DNA from: Peptostreptococcaceae bacterium | Lineage (GTDB): Bacteria; Bacillota; Clostridia; Peptostreptococcales; Acidaminobacteraceae | Direction of reading: 5' to 3' | Assembly (NCBI GenBank): GCA_027064135.1 | Contig: JAMOQG010000019.1 | Coordinates: 1-64,000, forward strand | DNA length: 64,000 nt | In this document: positions 25,749 to 35,253 of the stretch, piece by piece | Layout: every line of letters begins with the position of its first letter | How positions within the stretch are numbered: position 1 is the stretch's first letter | Position numbers and translations under genes: made by a program | Notes under the pieces: generated by a model | The model's database searches: none | What the model was told of the DNA's origin: nothing | Seen by the model: only the letters and a program-made list of their open reading frames with translations

Positions 25749-26681
25749 ATGGACTTAGTTGAAAGATTATTTGCAGGTGATAAGCGTGCATGTGCAAGAT
25801 TAATATCACATGTTGAAAATAATGTAAACGGAGTAAATGAAGACTTAAAAAAAATATATAAAGAAACAGGAAAAGCCTATGTAATTGGAATTACTGGGCC
25901 TCCTGGTTCTGGGAAAAGTACTCTTACAGATAAACTTGTTAAATTGCTTCGAAAAGAAGGTAAGAAAATCGGTATTATCGCAGTAGATCCTACAAGTCCT
26001 TTTACTGGAGGAGCTATTCTAGGAGATAGAGTTAGAATGGGAGATTTAAATACTGATAACGGAGTTTTTATAAGAAGTATGGGAGCTAGAGGACATTTAG
26101 GCGGACTAAGTGATGCAACTTCTGCTGCAGTAACAGTACTTGATGCATATGGATGTGAATATATTTTTCTTGAAACGGTTGGGGTAGGTCAGTCTGAAGT
26201 TGAAGTTATGAAAAGAGCAGATACAACGCTTATGGTCATGGTCCCTGGCTTAGGAGATGATATTCAAGCAATTAAAGCTGGAGTTATGGAAATAGGTAAT
26301 GTTTTTGCTGTAAATAAATCTGATAGAGATGGAGCTAAAAGAACTAAAAGAGAAATTGACATGATGCTTGATTTTTCTAAAAAAGATTGGCGACCATCTG
26401 TTACTCTTGTTTCTGCACTAAAAGATGAAAATGTTGATATTTTACTTGAAAAAATATTTGAACATAGAAATTATTTATTGGAGAGCAATTTATATCATTT
26501 AGAAAGAAAAGCAAATGTAAAAAATGAAATACTTGCTCTTGTTAGAAAAGAGATTATGGAACGTGTTATTAATAATGATGAAAAACATCAATTGCTTGAT
26601 GAATTATCTCATAAAGTTGCACTAAGAATTGAAAATCCATATACAGCAAGTGAAATTATTATTGAAGAATTAAAAAAATAA
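25749..26681 (+). CDS. meaB: MeaB/ArgK-type GTPase, mutase chaperone
   Basis: G3E-family P-loop GTPase of 310 residues that loads and protects adenosylcobalamin in the mutase. Walker A GPPGSGKST near residues 48-56, switch region DPTSPFTGGAILGDRVRM, ETVGVGQSEVEV (G3) and NKSD (G4). Family names (ArgK, LAO transport ATPase) are historical. Begins one base after the B12-subunit stop; there is no separate GGAGG, consistent with translational coupling. Confidence 0.95.
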   Translation: MDLVERLFAGDKRACARLISHVENNVNGVNEDLKKIYKETGKAYVIGITGPPGSGKSTLTDKLVKLLRKEGKKIGIIAVDPTSPFTGGAILGDRVRMGDLNTDNGVFIRSMGARGHLGGLSDATSAAVTVLDAYGCEYIFLETVGVGQSEVEVMKRADTTLMVMVPGLGDDIQAIKAGVMEIGNVFAVNKSDRDGAKRTKREIDMMLDFSKKDWRPSVTLVSALKDENVDILLEKIFEHRNYLLESNLYHLERKANVKNEILALVRKEIMERVINNDEKHQLLDELSHKVALRIENPYTASEIIIEELKK

Positions 26682-26789
26682 AGTGATATTTGTATATGGT
26701 TAAAAAAATTAAATGAAAACAGGAAATACATTTTTTAATTTATATACATAATGGATAATGACTGATAAAATTTACGGTAAGGGGGAATT

Positions 26790-27191
26790 ATGAAAGCATT
26801 GAAAATTGATCATATTGGTATTGCAGTAAAAGACTTAGAAGAGACAATAAGTTTTTATAGAGATGTACTTGGATTAGAAGTTGGCGGAACAGAAGTTGTA
26901 GAAGAACAAAAAGTAAAAGTTGCTTTTTTACCAGTTGGTGATAGTGAAATCGAATTATTAGAATCAACAACTGAAGATGGACCAATTGCAAGATTTATTG
27001 AAAAAAATGGTGAAGGATTACAACATGTTGCTTTTAAAGTAGAGAATATTAAAGAAGCGATTGAGTATATGGAGTCAAAGGGTATGAGAATGATTGATAA
27101 AGAACCTAGATATGGAGCAGGTGGGGCAAAAATCGCATTTGTTCATCCTAAAAGTTCTCATAGAGTACTTGTAGAGTTAACAGAAAGATAA
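26790..27191 (+). CDS. mce: Methylmalonyl-CoA epimerase
   Basis: 133-residue glyoxalase/VOC-fold metalloenzyme that converts (R)- to (S)-methylmalonyl-CoA, the form used by the decarboxylase. Metal ligands fit HIGIAVKDLEE (His at residue 8), GLQHVAFKVENI (His near 75) and the C-terminal VLVELTE (Glu). AAGGGGG precedes the ATG. There are 108 bases between meaB and this gene without a clear terminator; an internal promoter is possible but not obvious. Confidence 0.95.
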   Translation: MKALKIDHIGIAVKDLEETISFYRDVLGLEVGGTEVVEEQKVKVAFLPVGDSEIELLESTTEDGPIARFIEKNGEGLQHVAFKVENIKEAIEYMESKGMRMIDKEPRYGAGGAKIAFVHPKSSHRVLVELTER

Positions 27192-27204
27192 TAGGAGGAT
27201 ATTT

Positions 27205-28752
27205 ATGGCTATTGATAAGCTACAAGATTTATTTGATCGTAAAGCTAAAATCCAAAGTGGTGGTGGCGAAAAAGCAATTGAGAAACAACATGCAAAAGGT
27301 AAAAATACTGCAAGAGAAAGAATGAATATGTTATTTGATGAAAGTTCATTTGTTGAATTAGACATGTTTGTAGAACACCGTGGAGTTAATTTTGGTTTAG
27401 ATAAAAAAGAAGCTCATGCTGATGGTGTAGTTGCTGGATATGGTAAAATAAATGGAAGACTTGTTTATGCATATTCACAAGATTTCACAGTTTTGGGTGG
27501 ATCACTTGGCGAAATGCATGCAAATAAAATTGTTAAAGTTCTTGATAATGCAATGAAAATGGGCGCACCAGTTATAGGAATTAATGATTCGGGTGGAGCT
27601 AGGATTCAAGAGGCTGTTGATGCACTTTCTGGATATGGAAAGATTTTTTATAAAAACACTTTAGCATCGGGAGTTATTCCACAAATTTCAGTAATTATGG
27701 GACCTTGTGCAGGTGGAGCGGTTTATTCACCAGCATTGACTGACTTTATTTTCATGGTAGATAAAACATCTAAAATGTTTATTACAGGACCTCAAGTTAT
27801 TCAAGCTGTTACAGGTGAGATTGTTTCTGCTGAAGAATTAGGTGGCGGATTAACTCATAATGCAAAATCAGGTGTTGCACACTATTTAACGAATAGTGAA
27901 GAAGAATGTTTTTCAGAAATCAGACGTTTAATTGATTTCCTTCCATCAAATAATTTGGAAGTTGCACCTACTGTACCAACAAATGATGATATTAATAGAA
28001 AAAATATAGAATTAAATGAAATAATTCCAGCAAACCCTAATAAGCCTTATGAAATTAAAGATGTTATTAAAATTTTGGCTGATGATGGAGATTTCTTTGA
28101 ATATCAAGAGAAATATGCTAAAAACATTGTAACTGGATTTATTAGAATTAACGGTAAGACTATTGGTGTTGTAGCGAATCAACCTAAAATATTAGCTGGT
28201 TGTTTAGATATTAATGCATCTGATAAAGCTGCAAAATTTGTTAGAACTTGTGATGTATTTAATGTTCCAATTTTAACTTTAGAAGATGTACCAGGATTCT
28301 TACCAGGAACTACTCAAGAATTTGGTGGAATAATTAGACATGGTGCTAAATTACTTTATGCATATTCAGAGGCTACAGTTCCATTAATTACTGTTATTTT
28401 AAGAAAAGCTTATGGTGGATCTTATTTAGCAATGTGTTCAAAAGAATTGGGTGCTGATTTAGTTCTTGCATGGCCAAGTGCTGAAGTTGCAGTAATGGGA
28501 GCAAAAGGAGCTGCAAATATTATCTTTAGAAGAGATATTGCTGATTCTGAAAATCCAGAAGAAACTAGAAAACAAAAAATAGCAGAATATGAAGATGAAT
28601 TTGCAACACCTTATAAAGCAGCTGAGAGAGGTTTTGTAGATGATGTTATTGAACCAAGTACAACAAGAGCAAGATTAGTGGATGCTTTTGATATGCTTTC
28701 TTCAAAAACAGTAACTCGTCCAAATAAAAAACACGGCAATATTCCATTATAA
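27205..28752 (+). CDS. mmdA: Methylmalonyl-CoA decarboxylase alpha subunit (carboxyltransferase)
   Basis: 515-residue acyl-CoA carboxyltransferase with two crotonase-like halves. It moves CO2 from (S)-methylmalonyl-CoA to biotin on MmdC, leaving propionyl-CoA. Motifs: KGKNTARERMNMLFDESSF, DSGGARIQEAVDALSGYG (acyl-CoA oxyanion region) and VPGFLPGTTQEFGGIIRHGAKLLYAY (biotin site), then AKGAANIIF. The same fold is in propionyl-CoA carboxylase beta, but the downstream delta, biotin and sodium-pump genes and the lack of a biotin carboxylase gene identify a decarboxylase. ATAGGAGG precedes the ATG. Confidence 0.96.
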   Translation: MAIDKLQDLFDRKAKIQSGGGEKAIEKQHAKGKNTARERMNMLFDESSFVELDMFVEHRGVNFGLDKKEAHADGVVAGYGKINGRLVYAYSQDFTVLGGSLGEMHANKIVKVLDNAMKMGAPVIGINDSGGARIQEAVDALSGYGKIFYKNTLASGVIPQISVIMGPCAGGAVYSPALTDFIFMVDKTSKMFITGPQVIQAVTGEIVSAEELGGGLTHNAKSGVAHYLTNSEEECFSEIRRLIDFLPSNNLEVAPTVPTNDDINRKNIELNEIIPANPNKPYEIKDVIKILADDGDFFEYQEKYAKNIVTGFIRINGKTIGVVANQPKILAGCLDINASDKAAKFVRTCDVFNVPILTLEDVPGFLPGTTQEFGGIIRHGAKLLYAYSEATVPLITVILRKAYGGSYLAMCSKELGADLVLAWPSAEVAVMGAKGAANIIFRRDIADSENPEETRKQKIAEYEDEFATPYKAAERGFVDDVIEPSTTRARLVDAFDMLSSKTVTRPNKKHGNIPL

Positions 28753-28763
28753 GGAGTGATTAA

Positions 28764-29180
28764 ATGACTTTATTAGAAAGATTAGCAGATCCAAATTTAC
28801 TTGATAAAATGACAACAAGTGAAAAAGTTATGGCTGCTGTTCAAACAACTATTTTAGGAATGGGAATTACTTTTGTTGCTTTAATAATTATTTGGGGAAT
28901 GGCAGTAGTATTAACAAAAATTGTTCAAAATATTGAGAACAAAGGTGATACAAAAATAAAAGTAGTAAAAACTACTGAGAATAAAAAAGCTGAAATTGAA
29001 GAAGTGTATGAAGAGACAAATGATGAAGAACTTATAGCTGTTATTTCTGCAGCAATTGCAAGTAGTTTAAAAACTTCAGTTGATAACATTATTGTTAGAA
29101 ATATTATAAGAGTAAGTGAAGATACACCAACTTGGGGAGTAGTAGGAAGAATTAATCAAGTTAATTCGAAATTAAATTAA
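28764..29180 (+). CDS. mmdD: Methylmalonyl-CoA decarboxylase delta subunit (OadG-like)
   Basis: 138 residues with one membrane span (VMAAVQTTILGMGITFVALIIIWGMAVVLTKIV, about residues 22-54) and a hydrophilic C-terminal half. The end, EELIAVISAAIASSLKTSVDNIIVRNI followed by TPTWGVVGRI, is typical of OadG/MmdD proteins that tether the carboxyltransferase to the beta subunit. AGGAG precedes the ATG. Order alpha-delta-gamma-beta equals mmdADCB of Propionigenium modestum. Confidence 0.92.
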   Translation: MTLLERLADPNLLDKMTTSEKVMAAVQTTILGMGITFVALIIIWGMAVVLTKIVQNIENKGDTKIKVVKTTENKKAEIEEVYEETNDEELIAVISAAIASSLKTSVDNIIVRNIIRVSEDTPTWGVVGRINQVNSKLN

Positions 29181-29198
29181 TCTGGAGGGACAATAACA

Positions 29199-29594
29199 AT
29201 GAAAAAATTCAGAATATCTGTAAATGGGAATTCATATGATGTAGAGGTAGAAGAGTTAGGAAATAGTGCTTCATCAGCATCGGTAGCAGCACCAGCACCA
29301 GTAGCAGCACCGGTTGCTACAACAAAGAAAGCAGCTCCAAAAGCAGCTCCTAAAAAAGCTGTAAAAGCAGCACCAGCTGGTGGACATGCAATTGAATCTC
29401 CAATGCCTGGAACAATTTTAAGTTTAAAAGTTGCTGAGGGAGATACTATAAGCAGCGGAGATGTATTATTAGTTTTAGAAGCAATGAAAATGGAAAACGA
29501 AATTGCATCTGATGTAGACGGCGTTGTTAAATCAATCAATGTAAACAATGGCGACTCTGTTGATTCTGGTGAAGTTTTAGTTGTAATAGCGTAA
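29199..29594 (+). CDS. mmdC: Methylmalonyl-CoA decarboxylase gamma subunit (biotin carrier)
   Basis: 131-residue biotinyl protein. Residues about 25-62 form an Ala/Pro/Lys-rich flexible linker ([20 protein letters not shown]); the C-terminal biotinyl domain carries the attachment site EAMKMEN with the Lys biotinylated by the downstream Bir[17 protein letters not shown] and the final VVIA are typical. TCTGGAGGG precedes the ATG. The linker DNA is visibly richer in G and C than its neighbours, which reflects Ala codons, not transfer. The minus-strand 147-residue ORF here is its shadow. Confidence 0.96.
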   Translation: MKKFRISVNGNSYDVEVEELGNSASSASVAAPAPVAAPVATTKKAAPKAAPKKAVKAAPAGGHAIESPMPGTILSLKVAEGDTISSGDVLLVLEAMKMENEIASDVDGVVKSINVNNGDSVDSGEVLVVIA

Positions 29595-29611
29595 ATAGGA
29601 AGGAGATATAT

Positions 29612-30751
29612 ATGGCACAAGCTTTTATGGATTTCTTAAAAAGCACAGGTTTTGCTGCAATTACAATTCAGCAAATTATCATGCTTTTAATTTCTTTCTT
29701 ACTTTTATATCTTGCTATTAAAAAAGAATTTGAACCATTATTATTATTACCAATTGCGTTTGGTATGTTATTAACGAATTTACCTTTAGCAGAATTAATG
29801 AAAGGCCCTGTTGCTGGATCTATTGAACCAGGTGGATTATTATGGTATTTTTATCAAGGCGACCATTTAGGGTTGTTTCCACCAATTATATTTTTAGGAA
29901 TTGGTGCAATGACAGATTTTGGACCTTTGATTGCAAATCCTAAATCATTATTATTAGGTGCAGCAGCACAGTTTGGTATTTATACTACTTTTATTGGTGC
30001 AATTGGTACTGGTTTATTTAATGCTCAAGAAGCAGCAGCTATTGCTATTATTGGTGGTGCTGATGGCCCAACAGCAATATTTTTAGCTTCAAAGCTTGCA
30101 CCACATATATTAGGTGCAATAGCAGTTGCAGCATATTCATATATGGCATTAGTACCAGTAATTCAACCGCCAATTATGAAAGCTTTAACTACAAAAGAAG
30201 AAAGAATGATTAAAATGAAGCAATTAAGAAAAGTTTCAAAATTGGAAAAAATACTTTTCCCAATTGCAACAACTTTAATTGTAGCTTTAATAGTACCACC
30301 AGCAACAGCTTTAGTAGGTATGTTGATGTTAGGTAATTTATTTAAAGAATCTGGAGTTGTAGCAAGATTAGAAGATACAGCTAAAAATGCATTAATTAAT
30401 ATTGTTACAATATTTCTGGGAGTTTCAGTTGGCGCAACAGCAACAGCTGCAGCATTCTTAAATGTTAAAACATTAGCTATTATGGCTTTAGGAGTACTTG
30501 CATTTGCAATTGGTACTGCTGCAGGAGTAATTCTTGCAAAAATTATGAATAAGATTTCAGGTGGAGGCATTAATCCATTAATTGGATCTGCAGGAGTATC
30601 AGCTGTACCTATGGCTGCTCGTGTATCTCAAAAAGTTGGACAGCAAGAAAATCCTTCTAATTTCTTATTAATGCATGCTATGGGACCGAATGTTGCAGGT
30701 GTTATTGGTTCAGCGGTATCAGCTGGAGTATTATTATCACTATTTGGTTAA
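29612..30751 (+). CDS. mmdB: Methylmalonyl-CoA decarboxylase beta subunit (sodium pump)
   Basis: Integral membrane subunit, 379 residues, that decarboxylates carboxybiotin and exports Na+. The family hallmarks [13 protein letters not shown] (sodium site region), [20 protein letters not shown], and near the C-terminus [18 protein letters not shown] and [18 protein letters not shown] are all present, as are about nine hydrophobic segments. GGAAGGAGA precedes the ATG. It is the last gene of the module and is followed by a terminator. Confidence 0.97.
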   Translation: MAQAFMDFLKSTGFAAITIQQIIMLLISFLLLYLAIKKEFEPLLLLPIAFGMLLTNLPLAELMKGPVAGSIEPGGLLWYFYQGDHLGLFPPIIFLGIGAMTDFGPLIANPKSLLLGAAAQFGIYTTFIGAIGTGLFNAQEAAAIAIIGGADGPTAIFLASKLAPHILGAIAVAAYSYMALVPVIQPPIMKALTTKEERMIKMKQLRKVSKLEKILFPIATTLIVALIVPPATALVGMLMLGNLFKESGVVARLEDTAKNALINIVTIFLGVSVGATATAAAFLNVKTLAIMALGVLAFAIGTAAGVILAKIMNKISGGGINPLIGSAGVSAVPMAARVSQKVGQQENPSNFLLMHAMGPNVAGVIGSAVSAGVLLSLFG

Positions 30752-30757
30752 TAAATT

Positions 30758-30783
30758 AAGCATCTCGAAAGAGGTGCTTTTTT
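30758..30783 (+). terminator. Terminator of the succinate/propionate module
   Basis: AAGCATCTC (30758-30766), GAAA tetraloop, GAGGTGCTT (30771-30779) and a T run. Confidence 0.9.
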
Positions 30784-30785
30784 GG

Positions 30786-30814
30786 TTGTAAAAAAAATAG
30801 AAAAACATTATAAT
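30786..30814 (+). promoter_or_regulatory. Promoter for birA-coaX-dus
   Basis: TTGTAA (30786-30791) and TATAAT (30809-30814), spacer 17 bases, immediately behind the mmdB terminator. Confidence 0.7.
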
Positions 30815-30837
30815 GAAGTTATTGGTGGTGACGATTT

Positions 30838-31818
30838 ATGGAAAAAGAAATATTGAAATTATTAAAATCTAATAAAGACGTATATCTTTCAGGAGCAAAA
30901 ATTAGTGTTCAGTTAAAAGTATCAAGGACTGCTGTTTGGAAAGTAATTAAAAAATTAAAAGAACAAGGATATAATATTCAATCTGTTTCTTCGAAAGGAT
31001 ATAGATTGATTGAAAATGAACAAAGATTAAATAATTCTGAACTAGCTTTAATTATTGAAAAATATGATTTTATTGATAAATCATTTTATTATGATGAAAT
31101 TGATTCAACAAATGATATTTTAAAAAGAGAATCAAAAAAATATGACTTTAAAAATTTACTAGCAGTAAGTAGTAAACAAACAAAAGGCAAAGGGAGGCTT
31201 GGAAGAGTTTGGGAATCGGATAATGGTCTTTATATGTCCTATTTATTGAGACCTGATATTTCACCGATAGATGCTCCGTTATTTACTCAAATTGGCGCTG
31301 CTGCAATTGTTGAAACTTTTAATGAAATATCTGATATTGATGTGAAAATTAAATGGCCAAACGATATTGTTATTAATGGTAAAAAAATTTGTGGTATACT
31401 TACTGAGCTTAATGCAGAACTTAATAAAATAAATTATATAGTGTTAGGAATTGGTGTAAATTTAAATCAAGTTGGGTTTAGTGATGAATTAGAGTCTATT
31501 GCGACATCATATAAAATTGAAACTGGTAAAGATTTAAAGTTAAGAGATTTTCTAGAAGTTTTTTTAAAGAAATTTGATATACTATTAAAAGAATTTTTAA
31601 ATGAAAAAAATATAGAAAATACACTTAATATTTGTAGAAATAAATCTATAATCATTGGAAAAGAAGTTAATATTATTAATGCAAATAATGTTAGAAAAGT
31701 GGAAGTTATTAATATAAATGAAAAAGGTCAGTTGTTGGTGATTAATGAAAATGGTGAAGAAGAAGCTGTTTTTTATGGTGAAGTATCAATTAGAGGAATT
31801 GATAAGCTTTATATATAG
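30838..31818 (+). CDS. birA: Bifunctional biotin-protein ligase / biotin operon repressor
   Basis: 326 residues. A winged-helix domain fills about residues 1-60 (LSGAKISVQLKVSRTAVWKVIKKLKEQGYNI), so this is a class II BirA able to bind DNA. The ligase domain has KGKGRLGRVWES, the biotinoyl-AMP loop, near residues 118-129, then KWPNDIVINGKKICGILTEL, and an SH3-like C-terminal domain. Its nearest client is MmdC just upstream. No biotin synthesis genes are in the window. Starts at ATG 30838 after GGTGGTGA. Confidence 0.95.
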   Translation: MEKEILKLLKSNKDVYLSGAKISVQLKVSRTAVWKVIKKLKEQGYNIQSVSSKGYRLIENEQRLNNSELALIIEKYDFIDKSFYYDEIDSTNDILKRESKKYDFKNLLAVSSKQTKGKGRLGRVWESDNGLYMSYLLRPDISPIDAPLFTQIGAAAIVETFNEISDIDVKIKWPNDIVINGKKICGILTELNAELNKINYIVLGIGVNLNQVGFSDELESIATSYKIETGKDLKLRDFLEVFLKKFDILLKEFLNEKNIENTLNICRNKSIIIGKEVNIINANNVRKVEVININEKGQLLVINENGEEEAVFYGEVSIRGIDKLYI

Positions 31819-31827
31819 GGGTGAATT

Positions 31828-32592
31828 ATGTTATTAGCATTTGATGTTGGAAATACAAATATTGTATTTGGCTTATATAAAAATGATAAATTGATTGAAA
31901 ATTGGAGAATATCAACATTAAGAACAAGAACTGAAGATGAATTAGCAATTTTAATTGGTCAGCTTTTTAAAATGAAAGGGTATACTTTAGAGGATATTGA
32001 TAATGTTATAATTTCGTCTGTTGTTCCTCAAGTTATGTATTCTTTAGAGCATATGGCAAAAAAATATTGTAAAGTTGAAGCGATGGTAGTCGGATCAAAA
32101 TTAAAATCCGGAATAAATATTAAATATGATAATCCTAAAGAAGTTGGAGCAGATAGAATAGTAAATTCAGTGGCTGGAATTAAGAAATATGGAAATGGGT
32201 TAATAATTGTTGATTTTGGAACAGCTACAACGTTTGATGCAATTAGCGATAAAGGTGAGTATCTTGGCGGAGCTATTTTACCAGGAATTAAAATTTCTCA
32301 AGATGCGCTTTTTAGAAATGCAGCGAAGTTAACTAGGGTTGAACTTATTAAGCCTAAAAAAGTAATTGGTAAAACGACCGTTGAAAGTATTCAATCAGGT
32401 ATAATTTATGGTTATGCTGGTTCAGTTGAATATATTGTAAATAAAATGAAAAAAGAGATGGGCTATGATGTTAAAGTAATTGCAACTGGTGGACTTGCTA
32501 CTTTAATAGAGAGTGAATCTGAGGTTATTGATTTAATAGATAAATTTTTAACTCTTGATGGATTAAACTACATTTATAGATTAAATAGGTGA
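31828..32592 (+). CDS. coaX: Type III pantothenate kinase
   Basis: First enzyme of coenzyme A synthesis from pantothenate; ASKHA fold. [14 protein letters not shown] at the N-terminus, [13 protein letters not shown] near residue 109, [15 protein letters not shown] (phosphate loop) near 130, and [11 protein letters not shown]. 254 residues. GGGGTG precedes the ATG; 9 bases after birA. The birA-coaX-dus order is common in Clostridia. CoA supply suits the neighbouring CoA-ester energy metabolism. Confidence 0.96.
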   Translation: MLLAFDVGNTNIVFGLYKNDKLIENWRISTLRTRTEDELAILIGQLFKMKGYTLEDIDNVIISSVVPQVMYSLEHMAKKYCKVEAMVVGSKLKSGINIKYDNPKEVGADRIVNSVAGIKKYGNGLIIVDFGTATTFDAISDKGEYLGGAILPGIKISQDALFRNAAKLTRVELIKPKKVIGKTTVESIQSGIIYGYAGSVEYIVNKMKKEMGYDVKVIATGGLATLIESESEVIDLIDKFLTLDGLNYIYRLNR

Positions 32593-32596
32593 TAAA

Positions 32597-33574
32597 ATGA
32601 AAATTGGCAGTATTAATATTGAAGGTGAAGTGATTTTAGGACCTATGGCTGGAGTAACTGATAAAGCATTTAGATTAATAGCAAAATCATATGGATGCGG
32701 ATTATTAGTAACTGAGATGGTAAGTGCAAAAGCGCTTTTTTATAAAGATAAAAAAACAAAAGAAATAATGCATATTGATGATATAGAAAAACCGGTTACT
32801 CTTCAGATATTTGGCTCTGATGTAGATATTATGGGCAAAATAGCATATGAGCTTAATAGTCATAATAATGATATTCTTGATATTAATATGGGTTGTCCTG
32901 CTCCTAAAATTGTAAAAAATGGTGAAGGGTCTGCGCTTATGAGAAATCCTGAACTTGCAAGTAAAATAATAAAAACTGTTGTTAAAAATTCAATAAAACC
33001 TGTAACAGTTAAAATAAGAACGGGTTGGGATGAAGACTCAATTAATGCAGTTGAATTTGCTAAAATGATTGAAGACGCTGGTGCAAGTGCAGTAGCTGTT
33101 CATGGTAGAACAAGAGAACAACAGTATTCTGGCAAAGCAAATTGGGAAATTATAAAAAGTGTTAAAGAAAATTTAAAAATTCCAGTTATAGCAAATGGAG
33201 ACGTTTTTAGTGTGGAAGATGCAATAAATATTAAAAAGATTACAAAAGCTGATGGAATAATGATTGCACGTGGAGCTAAAGGTAAACCTTGGCTTATAAA
33301 GCAAATTAATCATTATTTTAAAACTGGTGAGATTTTAAAGGAACCTAATTTATTTGAAAGATTAACGGTGCTTGAAAAACAGTTTGAATATATGAATGAA
33401 TTTAAAGGTGAACATAGAAGTGTTTTAGAAATAAGAAAACATGCTTCTTGGTATTTAAAAGGAATAAATAATGCTGCAGCAATTAGACATGAAATTAATG
33501 CAGTGAAATCTAAAGAAGAGTTTTATAATATTATTAAGATGATTAAAAATGATAGATTAAATAGCTTCTTATAA
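32597..33574 (+). CDS. dus: tRNA-dihydrouridine synthase
   Basis: FMN-dependent reductase of uridines in tRNA D-loops, 325 residues. Seen: LGPMAGVTDKAFRLIAKSYG, DINMGCPAPKIVKNGEGSALMRNP with the catalytic Cys in GCPAPK, VKIRTGWDED, GRTREQQYSGKANW, IANGDVFS and GIMIARGAKGKPW. This resembles DusB, the form usual in Firmicutes, but I cannot assign the tRNA position. AGGTGA lies 6 bases before the ATG; the gap to coaX is 4 bases. Confidence 0.95.
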   Translation: MKIGSINIEGEVILGPMAGVTDKAFRLIAKSYGCGLLVTEMVSAKALFYKDKKTKEIMHIDDIEKPVTLQIFGSDVDIMGKIAYELNSHNNDILDINMGCPAPKIVKNGEGSALMRNPELASKIIKTVVKNSIKPVTVKIRTGWDEDSINAVEFAKMIEDAGASAVAVHGRTREQQYSGKANWEIIKSVKENLKIPVIANGDVFSVEDAINIKKITKADGIMIARGAKGKPWLIKQINHYFKTGEILKEPNLFERLTVLEKQFEYMNEFKGEHRSVLEIRKHASWYLKGINNAAAIRHEINAVKSKEEFYNIIKMIKNDRLNSFL

Positions 33575-33627
33575 AACAGATAAAGTTTGAAACAAATAAT
33601 AGCTTATTGGTGATTTTGGAGGGGAAA

Positions 33628-35253
33628 ATGGCTTTTTTTAGAAAAAATAACGAGGAAAAATTAAAGCTAATGAAAGATGAAAATGAAAAGTATAAAGAAA
33701 AGGTAGGAAAATCAAAAAAAGTTGCAGAAAAATTTACTGATTTAATTACAGAATTTTCTTTTCTATTAGATATTAGTTCTTTAGAATTGCAATAAATTAC
33801 TAAACATCTAGACAACACTTTAGAAATTTCCGAAGAGCAATTGAATAGCTTTGATAATTTTAAAAATTTATTTATTAATTTATCGAATAATTTTAATATA
33901 ACACATAGTTCTTTTGCTAAAATTCAATCCGAAGCTGACATTTCATATGATATTTTAGTTAAATATCAAGAAGAAATTGAGAAAGATGTAGAAAAAATAA
34001 AAGGTGTAAATAACGAATTGACAGTTATTAGTGCAGATATAATAAAATTAGATGAAACAACAAATGATTCGAAAGATATGATAAATGAGGTGCTTAAAAT
34101 TAGTTCTCAGACAAATTTACTGGCACTTAATGCTTCTATTGAGGCCGCGCGTGCTGGAGAAGCTGGAAGAGGTTTTTCTGTTGTTGCTGATGAAATAAGA
34201 AAACTTGCAAATGAAACAGAAACTATCGGAGAAAAATTAGTAAGTAGAATTAACGCAATGTCTGATGTTTCTAAAACTACACAAAATGGAATTGAAAATG
34301 TTACTAAATCTATTCTAAATGTTAGTAATTCTATTAATGATAGTAGTTTGAATTTAGGAAAAGTAGAAAACACTTTTAATAATGTTGTTGATTTGTCAAA
34401 TCAAAATATGAAGGATTCAAAGACTACACAAGAACATTTTGATAATACTAATAATTATTTGAATAAGTTAGAAAATTCTGTAAATGAAGTTTCAAATAAT
34501 GTTCAATCAATAACTGTAAATTTAAATAATGAAAAGGAGTCACTTAAAATTTTAGAAAATAAAATTCAGAAGCTTGAAAATGAAAGTTTTGAGTTTTACA
34601 ATTTACTAAGAGAACCTGATACTTTAGTAATAGCATCGAGTCCGTATCCACCTTATATAGTATTTAAGGATAATAAATTGTCGGGTATTGATATTGAATT
34701 TATAAATAATGCATTTAAAGATAAAAATATTAAAATTAAATATTTTATATGTTCATGGGAAACGTCTTTAGAAATGTTAAAAACAGGTGCTGTAGATATA
34801 ATTCCTGCAATTTCTTATACTAAAGATAGAGAAAAAAATATGAGCTTTTCAGATGCTTATAGAGAGTATACTGAATATATATTTATTTCAAGAAAAGAAA
34901 ATAATATTTCTATTAATAGAATTGAAGATATTGATAATTTTTCTATTAGCCATTTATCTGCTTATAAGTATTTTGATGAATTTGATAATAATGTAAGATT
35001 AAATAAAGTCGAATCTCCAAATGAAGATGTTTTATTTGAAAATTTAATTAATAAAAATGTAGATTTAATTATTATGAATAAATTATCTGCTATAGATTAT
35101 ATTGAAAAAAATAAATTAGAAAATAAATTAGAAATTAGTAGTTACTCAAATAAAATTTATGAAGGTTCTGATTTTAGATTAGGTTTTTCGAAAGTAAATG
35201 AATTAGAAGAAATAAAAAAATATTTTAATGAACAAATAAAAGGAGTAGAATAA
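33628..35253 (+). pseudogene. Cytosolic chemoreceptor with C-terminal solute-binding domain, interrupted by an in-frame TAA
   Basis: The reading frame opens at ATG 33628 (GGAGGGG upstream) and runs in one frame to 35253 except for a single TAA at 33793-33795 after 55 codons. The sequence on both sides is continuous (SSLELQ, stop, [15 protein letters not shown]). The N-terminal part is charged coiled coil. The signalling hairpin [20 protein letters not shown] is at about residues 155-180. From about residue 330 there is a family 3 solute-binding domain ([38 protein letters not shown]). No membrane segment or HAMP domain is visible, so the binding domain would be cytoplasmic. It may be a recent nonsense mutant, or translation may restart at TTG 33841 to give the signalling and binding parts. 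Confidence 0.75.

Noticed and set aside
29177-29620. Minus-strand ORF of 147 codons over mmdC
   Set aside because: An artefact of the Ala/Pro-rich linker; the plus strand encodes a clear biotin carrier with EAMKMEN.
30163-30570. Minus-strand ORF of 135 codons over mmdB
   Set aside because: Shadow of the sodium-pump subunit.
33607-33795. Stand-alone 62-residue gene
   Set aside because: It is the N-terminal fragment of the chemoreceptor frame; coding sense continues in frame after the TAA.
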